This document shows, piece by piece, positions 36,401-48,720 of a DNA stretch of 64,000 nucleotides. The stretch covers positions 248,001 through 312,000 of the forward strand of contig JAGGNK010006548.1 of the NCBI GenBank assembly GCA_017590115.1, written 5' to 3'. A program made the position numbers and the translations under genes. The stretch comes from Montifringilla adamsi (Eukaryota > Chordata > Aves > Passeriformes > Passeridae). The notes beneath the pieces are model-generated. The model made no database searches and was not told where the DNA came from. It saw only the letters and a program-made list of their open reading frames with translations. The stretch's first letter is position 1. The number at the start of each line of letters is the position of its first letter.

Positions 36401-36942
36401 TAAATCATTCTGTGAGTTTATGAATCATCACACATTCAAAATTCCAAAGTCTGGGTTACATTTTAAGTTTCCCCTTACAGGTGGTAATTTTGGAAAGTCA
36501 GGCTCATGACAAACTAGCCTATTGAAAACAGACTTGAAGCACTTGTTTCCCAATTTATGCTTCAAAGTCCTGGTTATAGTCTAGTTGTTATCAATATTCC
36601 GTATTGGAACAAAGGCTGGGTGCTTTTGAAGCATAAAATAATTTGTGGTAGTTGAGGCTGTCTTAGCCTCAGCAGAAAACACTCCCTCCCTTCCCAGCAC
36701 GGAGAATTACAGGAATCTACCCCATAGTCATTTGCAGTCATAATGAATTTTATAACTCAGTGTATAGAGGATTTGCTGCTAGACCGTTAGAACATTATAG
36801 TTTAGCAAGGTACTTTGGAGTAGTTTATGATTTTGGGAATATTTCATTAGCATTTCCACTTTGGTGAAGATTGTTCCAATTTTAGAGTAAAGAAATAAAG
36901 CTGCCTCAACAAAACAGCCTTCTATCCCATGTTGTCACCTAC
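36401..36942. other. spacer between two CR1 ends
   Basis: Nothing recognised in about 540 bp. Confidence 0.5.
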
Positions 36943-37159
36943 ATCTAGGTTGGATATAGAGTAAGGGTTCTGCTCCCAGAGGGTAGTTGAGCACTGGAAC
37001 AGGCTCCCCAGGGAAGTGGTCACAGCAGCAACCTGAAGTGGTTTAACAACATCCTCAGGCAAACAGTTTGATTTTAGGGCTGTCCTGTGCAGGGCCAGGA
37101 GCTGGAGTGATCCTTTTGTGTCCATTCCAGCTCAGGATATTCTGATTCTCTGATTCTGA
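36943..37159 (+). mobile_element. CR1 LINE 3' end fragment
   Basis: It reads ggttctgctcccagagggta, gagcactggaacaggctccc, cagggaagtggtcacagcag, catcctcaggcaaacagttt, tgtcctgtgcagggccagga and ccattccagctcaggatatt, then ctgattctctgattctga. This is the CR1 module whose end is 'aactcaggatattctatgattc', also seen at 2390-2476. Confidence 0.93.
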
Positions 37160-40100
37160 GATCTAGGTAATGACTCAACCAACTCTCAGGTTCCAGAAGC
37201 TGACTTGAAAGACAAAGAACTCATAAGAGGTTTTAAGCTTTTCTTGGTGAGCACTTCACCCAGCACCTGGCAGCTAGCATCATTCAGGGCTGTATGAACC
37301 ATCCAAATGCAATTTTGTCCTGCGATCCTGAGTGCAGTTGCCTCTTGTTCATATTTTATTCACTTTGAAGTCCTCCAAGCAGGGAACATTGCTCTACATT
37401 TCATGGTCTGTGCTTGTTTGTGTTCTGTCCCCACCACTTCTGCGATGTGTCATCGCTTCCTGCTTGCTATAAACACTGAAAATTAATGCAGTAATTGATG
37501 TGCACTCAGAACCAATGTATTATATAAATGGACAGACAAAATGTGATTATTCCTGTTTAACAGCTGGGGAAATTGAGATGGAAAAAGTTCAGGAACTAAT
37601 CTAAAGCTGCAGAGGTAGTGGCAGAAAAAAGAAATGTCAGAATCACAGTTTCAAGCTGTGCAGGCCTTCTTCAAGATTGTAAGAGTCATATTTAATTGAT
37701 GAGCTGATATAGAATGAAGCAGAGTTTGCTATCAATTACAGAGCAACATTATTGTGTCTAACTTTGCTAGGACCCTGGATCAACCAAAGGTCTGTCAGGG
37801 CTGAAAGGGCCCCAGTCAATTCTGCTAGCTTTGTAATTCTTAAACAGAGAATTCTTCTAAACTGTATTTATGCTAAATTTCATGGCACCTGATGACCTCA
37901 ATTAAAACTTCTCAGAGCAAATCAGAAGTGCCAGCAAGGTCCTGCAAGATGAATGTCCATGGCTTTTTCCAGCTAACTGCTGATAGGAACTTGATGATTT
38001 TAAAGAAGATTTTATAGTTATGTTGCTGCAGTTTTTTTATCGAAGGTGTCAGAATGCCAGCAGTGATAATGCCTCCCAGAATGAGCAGCTTGCTTTCTCT
38101 GGTCACTTTCCTAGAGCACATAATAGACATCATTAGCATCCAAATAAATCTCCCTTTATGGTGCATTTGGGCACAGAGAAGAATAAAGCTGTGTTTTCTT
38201 GAAGCTCCCAATATTATTTCTGTTATGATCTTGGACAATGGCACAAGATTTTGTAACTTTATTTGACAAGCCAGTAATATCCAAGAATGAAATAATTTCT
38301 TAAGAATGGATGTGGCTTGACAAAGAGGTATAAAACCTGCCTGCCATTGGCTTTAAAGTATATATATACCATAACTTGTAGGAAACAGAGAACTGTACAG
38401 GTCAAAATCAAGTGCAAACTCACACATAATTCTTATCTTCCTGAATAAAGGTACATAGAAGAGTTAGAAAAATAAAAGTATTCTTTGCACTTTATGTTAC
38501 TCAATGTCATCTTCTTGAAAATATGAAGAAACTAGACTGTTTTTCTTTTGGTGACTTGGCAATTCTAAGCCTTCCAAGTAGTCTAGATATTTCTTTTAAA
38601 AAATACCCAACAAAACCACCAAACTTGATTAGTTAAAATGATGGCAGAAGAAGTTATTTCATTTGCTTAGAATTAAAGTCTAGACTTATTGAAGACTCCA
38701 TACATGTTTTCATTATTTTAATTGTAAAGAATAATATTTGAACATGTCTTGGTTTTGCTTGTGATAAGCAAAAGCCTAGTAAAAAATCCACTGTGACAGG
38801 AAACTTTTCAGCAAGGATGGAATTAAAAAAATGTGATTCTGAGGAGAAATTGCATGTATTTTTAATTGCATGTCTGTTATGATGCTTAGGACTTGAAATT
38901 TATTTGTCTAATTAGGGTGAAGTTTAGGCATATTTTTACTCCATTGACCCACAACATAAGCATTTTTTTGGTTGAACACAGAGTTTGTTTGAAAAATCTT
39001 AAATCCCCACAATCACAAGCATGCAGCAGCCACAGTCTTAAACTGTTCATTTAATGTTAATCAGAGCCACTGTAACGTGGAACCAACCAGCTCTAAGGGA
39101 CATGACCTTATCACAGTGGGCAGATGGCAAAAAAATTTCAAGCCGTGTTAAACCTTTTTCTTCAACACTTTTTTTGTTCTTAACATATTTATCGCTGACA
39201 CCATATATCAATGTTATAGCTTCTGTTCAGGTGAATACGATCAGTTGGCAGTAATGGGTTCAGCTCTGGGAACCTTCCAGCCATTGTTTTTTGAGCTGTT
39301 TCTGTAAATTCAGTGTCTGGACAGAAACAAGGTGAAAAAGACAAGTTAGGGAGGGAGAGAGGCTGTTGGAAACCCTTCAGCTTGGTTTAATTCTCATGCA
39401 GAGAAGAGAATAAATTAATGCAGACACCATGTTTCCCTGGCTTGGATGTCATATTTTCCTGTGATTGGAAAGATCAGCGCAGTGAAGGATGTGTGGAAGA
39501 GAGAGAGGGGAAAAGCAGAAAACAGGAAAAAATATACTTGAAAATGTTGAACTGGACTCTAGCAGTACCTGTTAAATGTCTTCTGCATTTGTAGCAGAGC
39601 AATGTTTCCCTGATTAGCATGGAGCCTCTGTTGCTCCTTTGATGTCTGTCAGTCCAGTTAGAGAGCTGTGTTTTGAAGGCACAGTGGGAAACATTCCTTA
39701 ATAAATGCAGCTGCAACTGGATCATGTGACTTTATGGATGCTCTGCGTAACTGTGCAAGCTACAGATGTATTTCACATGTGTCAAAGTTTCCCTCCCATT
39801 TCTTTTTGCCACATTTTTCTTCTGTTCTTGAAGACAGAATATGTTGGCGCTTCTGTCATTGTATTTCTGGGATGAAGAATTGTTGCTTCCTAACTCCAAT
39901 TCAGCAAGTCCAGGGGGGCATTTTTAGGTGCAATAGCACTTTTCTCTTTCATAGGCAGATATCCTCATGATACATCAAAAGATTTTTAAAAGAGACTACA
40001 TTTTCTCTGTGCCAAAAACAGGGTCAGCTGCAGCTACTCTTACTTCCTACTTGGTAAATATCTTGGCTGATATTTTTCTGGTATAAATTTGGCATATGTT

Positions 40101-41130
40101 CTGCATGAGAACTGTGAATATCAGTAGGAAAAAATAAGAGCATCCCACCCAGAGAATCATAACTCAGAGGTCTTAAGAGCAGATTTATTGGGAGAAGATG
40201 GAAGGAGGTGTGAGAATTGCCTGTCTCGGCAGAGAGGAGCACTCATCCCTGAGAAGCAGCATCCCTGCAAAGTTGTGTGGTTGCAGATGTATCAGACTTC
40301 AAGTGCACAGCGTGTGTTCTGGTCTGAGAGGCTCAGAGTAATTAAGTTGTTCATTCAATTAAACTTAATGTGCCAATAACTTTTTAAAATACAAAGGGCC
40401 CATACCTTCAAGAAGAAAAAAAAAATACTCATGCTCCCTTTACAGGCAAATAAACCTGCAATAAATGCTCATGACTGGAGGCCCAGATCTTTATTTATGG
40501 CCACAAAGCAGCATTTCCATTAGTTTTAGCACATTCATGCTGATTTCTGTTGGTTGAGGACTAGATCATGAAAACTCTAGATAGTACTCCTGTGCCACTT
40601 TTAGAAGGAGGCAGAGGGCAGTTGCTCCTGGTCATGTTTTGGGAGTCAGGGACCTACTTTTAATCTTAGTTCTAAATATTATTTAGTTCCTTAAGGCCTT
40701 TCAAAACAAGAAAAGGCCTCAAGACCTTTTAAAACAAGAGAAAGTTAAAAAAAAAAAATATTGATCCAATATGCTCTATATTGAAAGAACCTTCATCCAG
40801 CTCTCTCACTAAGGGCTCCTGAAGAATTAATCATGCTGATTCTGTAAAACAGGTGAAGGTTTTCTCACTTAACTTTAGTTCTCTAAAAATCAAGAGAATT
40901 GACAGCACGGCTGACTACAGAGAAAATCAAAACACCTGTTTCAAACTAAGTTAATAATTAAGTAGATGCATCTACTGAATGCACAGAGAGGCTCACCTAA
41001 AGAACTTATATCAATTTAAGATATTTATATTTAACAGAGTTTAACCACACTCAAATTGAAGTACAAGGTATTTTCATTCTTCTGGAGAGCAATTCCATCT
41101 CCTCTCTTCCCTGCCCTAAATCCTGGGTTT
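37160..41130. other. unique AT-rich noncoding stretch
   Basis: No gene, LTR or CR1 over 4 kb. Frames at 37912-38244 (-), 39474-39725 (-) and 39734-39970 (+) lack recognisable motifs. The 40300-40380 part has several TAAT cores and could be regulatory, but this is weak. A short near-repeat of an aaaacaagaaa-type block occurs at 40698-40745. Confidence 0.5.
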
Positions 41131-41195
41131 GTAGAACCTCAGAATGGTTTAGGTTGGAAGGGACCTTAAAGAGCATCTGGATCCAACCCCACTGC
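41131..41195 (-). mobile_element. CR1 LINE 3' end fragment, minus strand
   Basis: aacctcagaatggtttaggt, tggaagggaccttaaagagc and atccaacccc are the reverse complement of the CR1 3' terminus. About 65 bp remains. Confidence 0.85.
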
Positions 41196-42740
41196 AATGT
41201 TGTGAGGGGTTGTGAGCTTTGTCAGCTCTCCACAAAGTGACCCAACAACTGATAATAGCTCTGGTGAGGTAGGGGTACCAACAGAGATATTTTAATTATC
41301 TCTTGATTGTTGTTTTTTCATGCTCTATCCTGTTTTAGTTTTGTTTGTTTGTTTGTTTGGGGTTTTTTATGTTTTTTTTTTTTCTTCTTTGTGTCTCCTG
41401 TGCAAGGTTTAGAAGGCACATTGTAGAGAAACTGGGCCTGTCTTTATACTGTGCCAGCAAAGACTTCCAGGAAATCTGATCCTACTTTTGAATAACGACT
41501 CAAGTTCTGCTGTATTTATTACTGCTCCTGTTGGTTTTCCTCAGACTAATAATCCTTGGGTATGATAAGAAGGGATCATTCATCATCCCAAATAAAACAG
41601 AGCAATTGAATAGAAATAACATTCAGACAGACAGCAGGCCAAACCCAGAGCCTTTGCAGAGAGTTTTCCTTTCAGATGAGGAATCAGTGACCTGGGACAT
41701 GGAGGACCACGGCTGGATTGATGGGAGGAGGGAGCTGCTCCTCACAACAGACTTTTGGGATGTGGTGTGACAGTGATTACCCAGAAAACAAAGCTGAGTG
41801 TAAAGTGGCAGGGCAGGCTGGGGAGCCATGGTGCTGCTGAACCAAAACTGAAGGAAAAGGTGCTGTTGAACGAACTGGAAAGATGAAATGTGTACTTGGC
41901 TGGAATTGATAATAAAGTACACTGTGTTCTGTTTGGCAGCAGAAAACAAGGGCTTATCAGAAACAATATATTCCCATGTAGTGGAAGGCAGGGCTGTAAT
42001 GGCATGATTGAGAAGCAGGATATGTTAAAATGTATAAAAAATTTCTCATTGTACCTAAATCAGTAGGAGACAGATATCCCCCTGGATCCACAGGAAGAAA
42101 AGAGACTGGTAGAATCATGCTGGCTTACACAGACTAGAGCACATGGCAAATGGGAATTTCACAGAAAACCTTTTAAATCTTCCATTTTAAAGAAATTTTG
42201 ACAGCTAAGTGCAAACTGTTTTGTAAAGTGTCAACTGCCCAAATAGTTTTCCTAAAAGAATAAAACTAATAAAGGACTATAGAATTAAAGAGCGAAACAT
42301 TTACATTGTCTTTTAAATGAAGAAATAATTTCAATAATGGGCTATTTTTCAGAATTCCATGGGTAAAAGTTCTTACTGGATGAAAAAATTTCCTAGCCTT
42401 TTTTTAATTGGCATAACCATCCATAATAATTTAAAGGACCTGAAAAAAAGCACAGTAAGTCACAACTTCTCTATCTGCAGATCATGCATAGCTTCTGTAT
42501 CTTGTCTTAAACTATTTTTAAAGTTAGAGAACAGTTATTGCACACTTGACTTTGACTTCATAGATGTAAATCAAAATACAAATTTAAAAAATCATTTTTT
42601 TCCTGGTGGAAACTTTTTCTTAAGAAGTACAAAGCAACTTTAGAATTGGTAACCAAAAAAAAAATTGTTTATAACCATTAGTGTTGGAAAAAAGCAAAAG
42701 ATTCAAGGACCAGGGAGAATATAGAGTCCCTTCCAGTGCC
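41196..42740. other. unique noncoding stretch with a T/G tract
   Basis: Apart from the (GTTT)n tract at 41332-41391 nothing is recognised. The opposing frames at 41531-41770 (+) and 41623-42005 (-) overlap and have no motif. Confidence 0.5.
41332..41391. repeat. (GTTT)n / T-rich tract
   Basis: Four GTTT units, a GGGG, then T runs of 6 and 12. Confidence 0.92.
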
Positions 42741-42928
42741 TAAAGGAAGTCTTCCCTGTGAGGGTGGTGAGACCCTGGCACAGGCTGCCTAGAGAAGCTG
42801 TGGCTGCCCCATCCCTGGAAGTGTCCAAGTCCAGGTGGGATGGGAGTTTGGATAATCCCAGGACAGTGGAAGGTGTCCCTGCCCATGGATGGGCTGGAGG
42901 TGGATGATCTTCATAGTACCTTGCAACA
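42741..42928 (+). mobile_element. CR1 LINE 3' end fragment
   Basis: Blocks cttccctgtgagggtggtga, ccctggcacaggctgcctag, agctgtggctgccccatccc, gaagtgtccaagtccaggtg, gtggaaggtgtccctgccca and gctggaggtggatgatctt are in CR1 order. It is the same 3' module as 36250-36400. The last about 20 bp are diverged. Confidence 0.93.
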
Positions 42929-43495
42929 CAAACAACCCAAAACTTTCTATAATTTTACGTATAAGCGGCATAAACAAATATGCACCATTTACTCACTCAG
43001 CCTGCCCACACTAGCAGTTCCTTACTGAATCCACTGACCCTCTAATACAGAACAGCACTAATTACCAAGTAGTGATTGTCTGTGATTTTATGACATGATT
43101 AATGAGCCTGATTTTCAACTGTATGATTATTGATTGGAACTGCATCCAGTAATTTTTGCATGGATTTACTACTCCAACTAAAGCCTAAGATACATGTGAA
43201 ATATGGGAAAACTGTGGCACATTTTAGTCAATGTATCAGAGTTCAGCTCACATGCAAGAAATTCCAGGGCTGATATTGAGTGCAGCAGAGCATTGGCTGC
43301 CATAGTGTGGCCTGCAAGAGATGGTGGCTGCTGAACACTTCCAAAAGGAAAGAAAGATCCTTCAAATCCTTCAAGCCTCCTATGCAGTCACTGAAGATTT
43401 ACAGGATATATTTTCCATCTTTTGCAAAACAAGGTTTTGCAATAGAAATGAAATTGGATTGGTCCAGCAGCTGGCTCCATCATTCATACAAGCTG

Positions 43496-43499
<4 letters not shown>

Positions 43500-43527
<28 letters not shown>
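43500..43527. repeat. poly-A tract (28 A)
   Basis: The open frame from 43321 runs into the A run and so gains a Lys tail; no stop or poly-A signal precedes it in a way that marks a processed transcript. Confidence 0.9.
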
Positions 43528-43529
<2 letters not shown>

Positions 43530-43806
43530 AAACAAAAATTTTTTTACTGTAAGCTGAGTCAGATGGTTGGCAATCCAGACTCATGTCAGAGTAGAAATAT
43601 ATATAGCTGATTTGTCCACGCATTTTTTGATTTATTAACTAAAATTGCCAGTGGAATAAAGACAAGTGAGAAATGGTGATGCAAAACCACAAATTATGTA
43701 AATACACAAAAAAGGACCATATCAGAGCAGATAGTTCACTTGTACTGGCACCACACACAGCCCAGAGGAAGAAATGCTGTAAATTGTCAAGAAAAATTTG
43801 TTAAAA

Positions 43807-44175
43807 ATGGATATGCAGCTGACTTTTAAAAAAAATGTCATATCAATGCCTCAAAAAGACAAAGAAGCCATGTTAGTGAGATTTCTAGAGGAAAAGAGAA
43901 GCAGAAAAAGAAGTGGCAAGGAGATAAAAAGTGCTGCAGATGTTGTAAACAGTGAACTGGGTACAAAGAGACAAGAGAAGGGCATCACAGTATTGAAAGG
44001 ATTAAAAAATGTAGGTGTAGAGGAAAGAAACATTAGGAAAGCCTTATGTTCTGTGTGTCATAAGGGGTTTGATCAGCTCTCAGGAAACAACTGCTTCACT
44101 GCAGCCCACACCACTGCTTGCATAATGGCTAAAAGAGGTGGGGAAAAAAAAAAAAAAAAGATGTTCAATCAGTAA
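43807..44175 (+). other. unidentified 122-codon open frame, lysine-rich, low coding support
   Basis: From the first ATG at 43807 the frame is open to a TAA at 44173-44175. The product is Lys/Arg-rich (EEKRSRKRSGKEIKSAADV) with three Cys and two His in SVCHKGFDQLSGNNCFTAAH. I cannot match it to a family. The frame passes through an A run (44142-44159), which makes it open by composition. It may be chance or an old processed pseudogene; I favour chance. Confidence 0.15.
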
Positions 44176-47079
44176 GAGTAAAAGTACTGGATTTGAGTAG
44201 ATGGTAAATGGAAAGAGGAGGTGTCTGAGTTGTCAAAAAGGAGGATTTTTACCGAGAGAATCAGCCCCTCATTTTGCTAGTCAACAGGGACTGGTTCGAA
44301 GCCCAAGAGAAGCATTTCAGACTGGACAATGACAGAAACCATCTAATTTCCCAGCAAGAGAAAAACACTGAAGAGTAGAAAAGATGAGTTATGCACATTG
44401 TGGCGTCTCTGTGAAGGATATGATACTATAAAGAGCAGGAACAACTGAGGACAGGAGACCAGAACATGACAATAATGTTGGACTCACCACTGCAAAAAAC
44501 ATGTACGTGTAGCACTGCGCTTCCATAATGGTCCAGAAACAGTATGAAAGGCAGAAAATGGCTTTTTTATGACAGTGACTATTTCTCACGTGAGGGATCC
44601 TAAGAAAAAAAGAATGGTGTGAGTGGTTTTCCAATAGCTGTGAAAAATTTTGGAAAAGGAAAATTAAAAAAAGAAAAAAACCCTAAAAGAAGAAGTTAAC
44701 ATAGCCAAATGCTCCTTAGCTCTTTCCAGCTGATTTCCAGCAGTTTGATCTGGACTCTAGTGAAGAACACAGAAGCATTATTCTTTTTCTGAGACCTTCT
44801 CCTTTTAAGTGTGGAAGCAAAGAACACATCCTGGTAGGTAAAAGCAGTATTTTTCCCTGTCTGTAACCTAAAGCTCCACATCCCTCTTGGTAAAACTATC
44901 CCCTGCATTTAATATCTCACTAACTCAAACTCATTACCAAGGATAATCATGTTTAATTTTAATTGTTTGTAATTATAACAGTAAAAATCCAATACAAAAT
45001 ATGTATTTGCAAATAAAATACTTCAGCTCAAAAACTCTACTCAGCACAAGGAAAAATTCTTGACTGATGAAATATAGGAGATGGGTGGAAGCCATAGGTA
45101 CGGGAATAAACTCTCTCATACAGTGGTCTTTTCTCACTTAAACAAAATCATTTTTTACATACCATTGTTTATATCGTTTGTTTGCATCTAAGTAGGTGTT
45201 TACATTTTTTCACATATTTTTAACTTGTTCATTTTTCTCTTTTGCTTCAATATTTCTACTTCTTCCTGTCAGCCCTTCTTCCATCTTCAAGTTAAATTGC
45301 ATACTTATGCCATAATTTGTCTTGGTAGAAAAAGAGAAACTTGCAATAAACCAGAAATGCTTAATAACAAACAGGTTCAGCAATAATTAGAAGTTGATTT
45401 GTGAGTAAAGAAGGCAATGAAAGGACCTAGTGTTTTTCATGTCATTCATCTCCTTGGCCACTTTTCTGGCAAAAACCCTGAGCCCTTCCACTGTTTCCTT
45501 CCAGTGATTCCCAGTTTTCCATTTCCCTCAGTACTCTTAAACTTATTCATAAACAAGTACCATACATAACTCTGCCTAATTTCTCCTCCCAATACCTAAA
45601 CTCTTACCCTCTTTGTGCATAGATTTTTAGTCTTATACCTGGGAAAGATTTGCAAGCAATCTGCAAATATGCAGATTTTGATCTGCTATAAACACCCAAA
45701 TTTAAATGGATGAAGGCTGAGGGCTTTCTACCTTTTCTCAAGTAGTACCATCCAATATTTTCTTCACCCAGATGTATAGGAACTTGATGTCTTTCAGAAT
45801 GCTGTCTTTCTCTCAAATTTCATTGAATCTGACAAGAACATTAAAGGATATTAGAAGAAGTTAAATTTACTGACAGTTGGACAGGCAGAATGAGATCATA
45901 ACTGCAGGAAACTTTTCCCTTTAGGAAACCAGGCTAAAATCTGTCACTTCAGAAATGCAAGGTCTGGTTCTTCTGGGCAGCTGAAGAATTCTTTCAGAGA
46001 TGAAATACATGGGCGTGATGGTGCAGTGCTGGCAGGAGTGGCTGACACATGAAATGATTGCATTTCCGTTTGGAGAGGCCTCAGAAACCTGGAAAAATGC
46101 ACCCATGGGAATCTTGTGATGTTCACCAAAGGGAAATGCAAAGTCTTGAGCCTGGGAATTACTTTTCTCTGTAGTAAAAGACTTAAGGGTTCTAGTGAAC
46201 AGCAAGTTGAATAAGAACCATCAATTTCCTCTCTGTGGAGTTGCCATAGAAAACCTGAGCAATAATAAGTCTTCCTTATTGAAAGTATTAGTTAAAGAGA
46301 GCTAGGAAATATGCTTTTTTTTCCCCCACAGATTTATGATAGTGTGTTTCTAAAGAATTCTGATCCTAGAGAGAAAAATAATAAGGAAATCATTTCAGCT
46401 TTCAATAAAATTTTCCTTTCCATTATACATTTTTGCTATCAGATGTTTTAAATAAGCAACTTTGAGGTTGGAGTTTTTTCTCACGCTGCCTTGCACACAT
46501 AGGAAAATCTCAATATAACGAATATTTGCTGAGACACTTCATTAACCTCCTTGAAGCCATCTTAAAACCCCTGCTGATGTAGAGAACTGAGATTTCAGCA
46601 GCTGTATGCGAGCTGACTGCCGCAATTGTCTTGAACAGTCCAAAGTAACCCCTAGAAGTGGTGTCTTTTTGCTCAATAGGTGTCATTTAAAATTCTGATG
46701 TCGACTACCCTCTCTTTTTCTGCACTTTAGGCAAAGCTAATTATGATAATCAAAATAGTAAGGAACATAATAATAGATTTTTTTTGTAACTCTGCATTGT
46801 ATAATTTCAAGTATACTATTTGAACTACTCCCGTTAATTTTTAAGAAGGTTACCGTCGGAAACTGCAAAAATTGTTATGAGTGAGCACCTCTAATTGCTC
46901 TCCATAATCTTCTGACCTTCTGCAGACCTACTTTTCTGTTCACATTTGAGTTTCTGGGTTCTTTCCTTTTCCTCAGTGCCCAGCAGTGGCGTATTTGCTA
47001 CACGGTTTTCTTTCTGGCACTTGTTTTCTCCTCTGTGAGATCCTAGTGGTTTCTGCAATTGTCAGAGAGCACGTTTTTA

Positions 47080-47156
47080 TGGAATCACAGAATGGTTTGG
47101 GTTGGAAGGCACCTTAAAGATCATCTACTTTCAATCCCTCCCATGGGGGCCATGCC
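47080..47156 (-). mobile_element. CR1 LINE 3' end fragment, minus strand
   Basis: ggaatcacagaatggtttgg, gttggaaggcaccttaaaga and tcatctact are the reverse complement of the CR1 terminus with its atagaatcacagaatg-type tail. About 75 bp remains. Confidence 0.9.
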
Positions 47157-48366
47157 TACTGTACTGTCAGGTTAAAGCAATGCTCTTGAGGTCAAAAATG
47201 TTAAAAGAGTTTTTGGTCTGTAGCAGGAGGGGGAAAAAGCTCCTGTTTACCCTGATGTGTTTTGTTTAATTAGAAGTTCCTGGGAACCCCCAGCGGGTGT
47301 AATTCCATATTTGGGGGCTAGAAAAAAAAAAAAGAGCTCCTTGGTCTTAACACAAAGGCACAAAGGCACTCTTGATTTCCATATGGAACACACCAGAGGA
47401 AAGGTTGGCAGTGATGTCTGGCTGCTCCACAGAACAGTCAGACTGACAATTACAGTCTGAGAGCAAGGCAACCCCAACTTTTACATTTTCATGTATTCAG
47501 ATGAGGTCACAGTGAGGCTGTAAATACCTGCATGACCTGAATGTGGAATAGGGAAACTTGGAAATCCTGTAAGAGATTGTTAAACCCCTGTGCCCCCAAA
47601 TCTGGGAAGGCAGAAGAGCTTGGTGTTCAGGTGCAAGGCACTTGTACACTCTGTGTGAGCAGAAGAGATTTTTGTACTCTCTTTCATTAGAAAGTGTAAG
47701 TATACTACCCTCTTTCCAAAAATTATTTTTTTCTTCCTCACTTTTTGAGAGGCTGAGTGGTCATAAATCCTTGAAGTAGAGTAGAGGGGTCACAAGCAAT
47801 GAGCACAGTTTAAGCTTTCTCTGTTTTTGTGTGGAATTCTACAGTTTGAGGGAGATGCAATGAAAAAATGCAGCACTCCCTGCTCTAATAAATATTTAGG
47901 ATCTTGTTCTCCGATTGAAGAGCTTTGATACAGATTCTTGCCTTGCTGAGAGAAGTTGTGGCTCCTCTGTCACTCCAGGGAGCAAAACCATGGGACTGAA
48001 CTCCTGAGAAAGTGGCAGGGAGGGAAGAAACATTCCCTAAGGGTAACTGAGTGACATTACAAGTCCAGAAATCACAAATTTAAGTGCCTGCTGTTTTATG
48101 GCACTTGATTGGTTTTTTTTTTTTTTCCAACCCTCATTATAAGAAAATTCTCCTTGCTATCCCTTTTAGGAGGTAAGTACCACCTATCAGCCTCATGGAG
48201 AGTCATTCCAGTGAGACCTGGGATGAGAACACAGCTGGCTGATAAAACAGAGTTGCTGTTCAACAACTGAGATTTTGGCTGGCTTGGTGCTAATTAGAAG
48301 CTTTAGTAGGTCACGTGGCAGAGGGATTCCTATCATTAGCTTCTTTGCATATGTTTAAATGAAAAA
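47157..48366. other. unique noncoding stretch
   Basis: No gene or known repeat. A T run lies at 48113-48126. The opposing frames at 47247-47477 are short and unconvincing. Confidence 0.5.
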
Positions 48367-48440
48367 GTTCTCGAATAACAAGTTCTTCTTCCACAATTAG
48401 TGTTTTGGATGTTGGGGGTGTGAGGGGGTGAGGGGGGTTT
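48367..48440. repeat. 74-bp direct repeat, copy 1
   Basis: It starts gttctcgaataacaag and ends gaggggggttt. It is identical over all 74 positions to 48495-48568. The two starts are 128 bp apart. Confidence 0.98.
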
Positions 48441-48443
48441 GGG
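48414..48443 (+). other. G-quadruplex motif
   Basis: Four G runs of 5, 5, 6 and 3 separated by loops of 5, 3 and 3 bases satisfy the canonical G3+N1-7 rule. The fourth run lies just outside the duplicated unit, so copy 2 has only three runs. Confidence 0.8.

Positions 48444-48444
<1 letters not shown>

Positions 48445-48488
<44 letters not shown>
48445..48488. repeat. poly-T tract (44 T)
   Basis: Forty-four uninterrupted T between the two copies of the 74-bp repeat. This is the longest homopolymer in the window. Confidence 0.95.
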
Positions 48489-48489
<1 letters not shown>

Positions 48490-48494
48490 TGTTG

Positions 48495-48563
48495 GTTCTC
48501 GAATAACAAGTTCTTCTTCCACAATTAGTGTTTTGGATGTTGGGGGTGTGAGGGGGTGAGGGG

Positions 48564-48568
<5 letters not shown>
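48495..48568. repeat. 74-bp direct repeat, copy 2
   Basis: Exact copy of 48367-48440. It runs directly into a 30-T tract (48566-48595). Confidence 0.98.
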
Positions 48569-48596
<28 letters not shown>

Positions 48597-48720
48597 TGGT
48601 TCTGGTTTTTGCTTGTTTTGTTGTTTGTAGTTTTCTTTTGTTGGGGTTTGTTTAGTTGATTGGGTTTTGTGGGTTTTGTTTGTATTGGGGTTTTGGGTTT
48701 GGGGTTTTTTTTTGCTTGGA
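48566..48720. repeat. poly-T then T/G-rich low-complexity tract
   Basis: Thirty T are followed by about 120 bp of GTTTT, GGGTTTT and GTTTGT units, nearly lacking A and C. Confidence 0.95.

Larger units (their letters stand above)
42929..47079. other. unique AT-rich noncoding stretch
   Basis: No recognised gene. It includes an A28 run (43500-43527), the unplaced lysine-rich frame at 43807-44175, and complex, possibly regulatory sequence at 46500-46920. Confidence 0.5.

Noticed and set aside
43321..43557. Open frame ending in a poly-Lys run, at first like a processed pseudogene with a poly-A tail
   Set aside because: The frame runs through the A tract without a stop before it. There is no AATAAA signal 10-30 bp upstream and no flanking target duplication that I could find.
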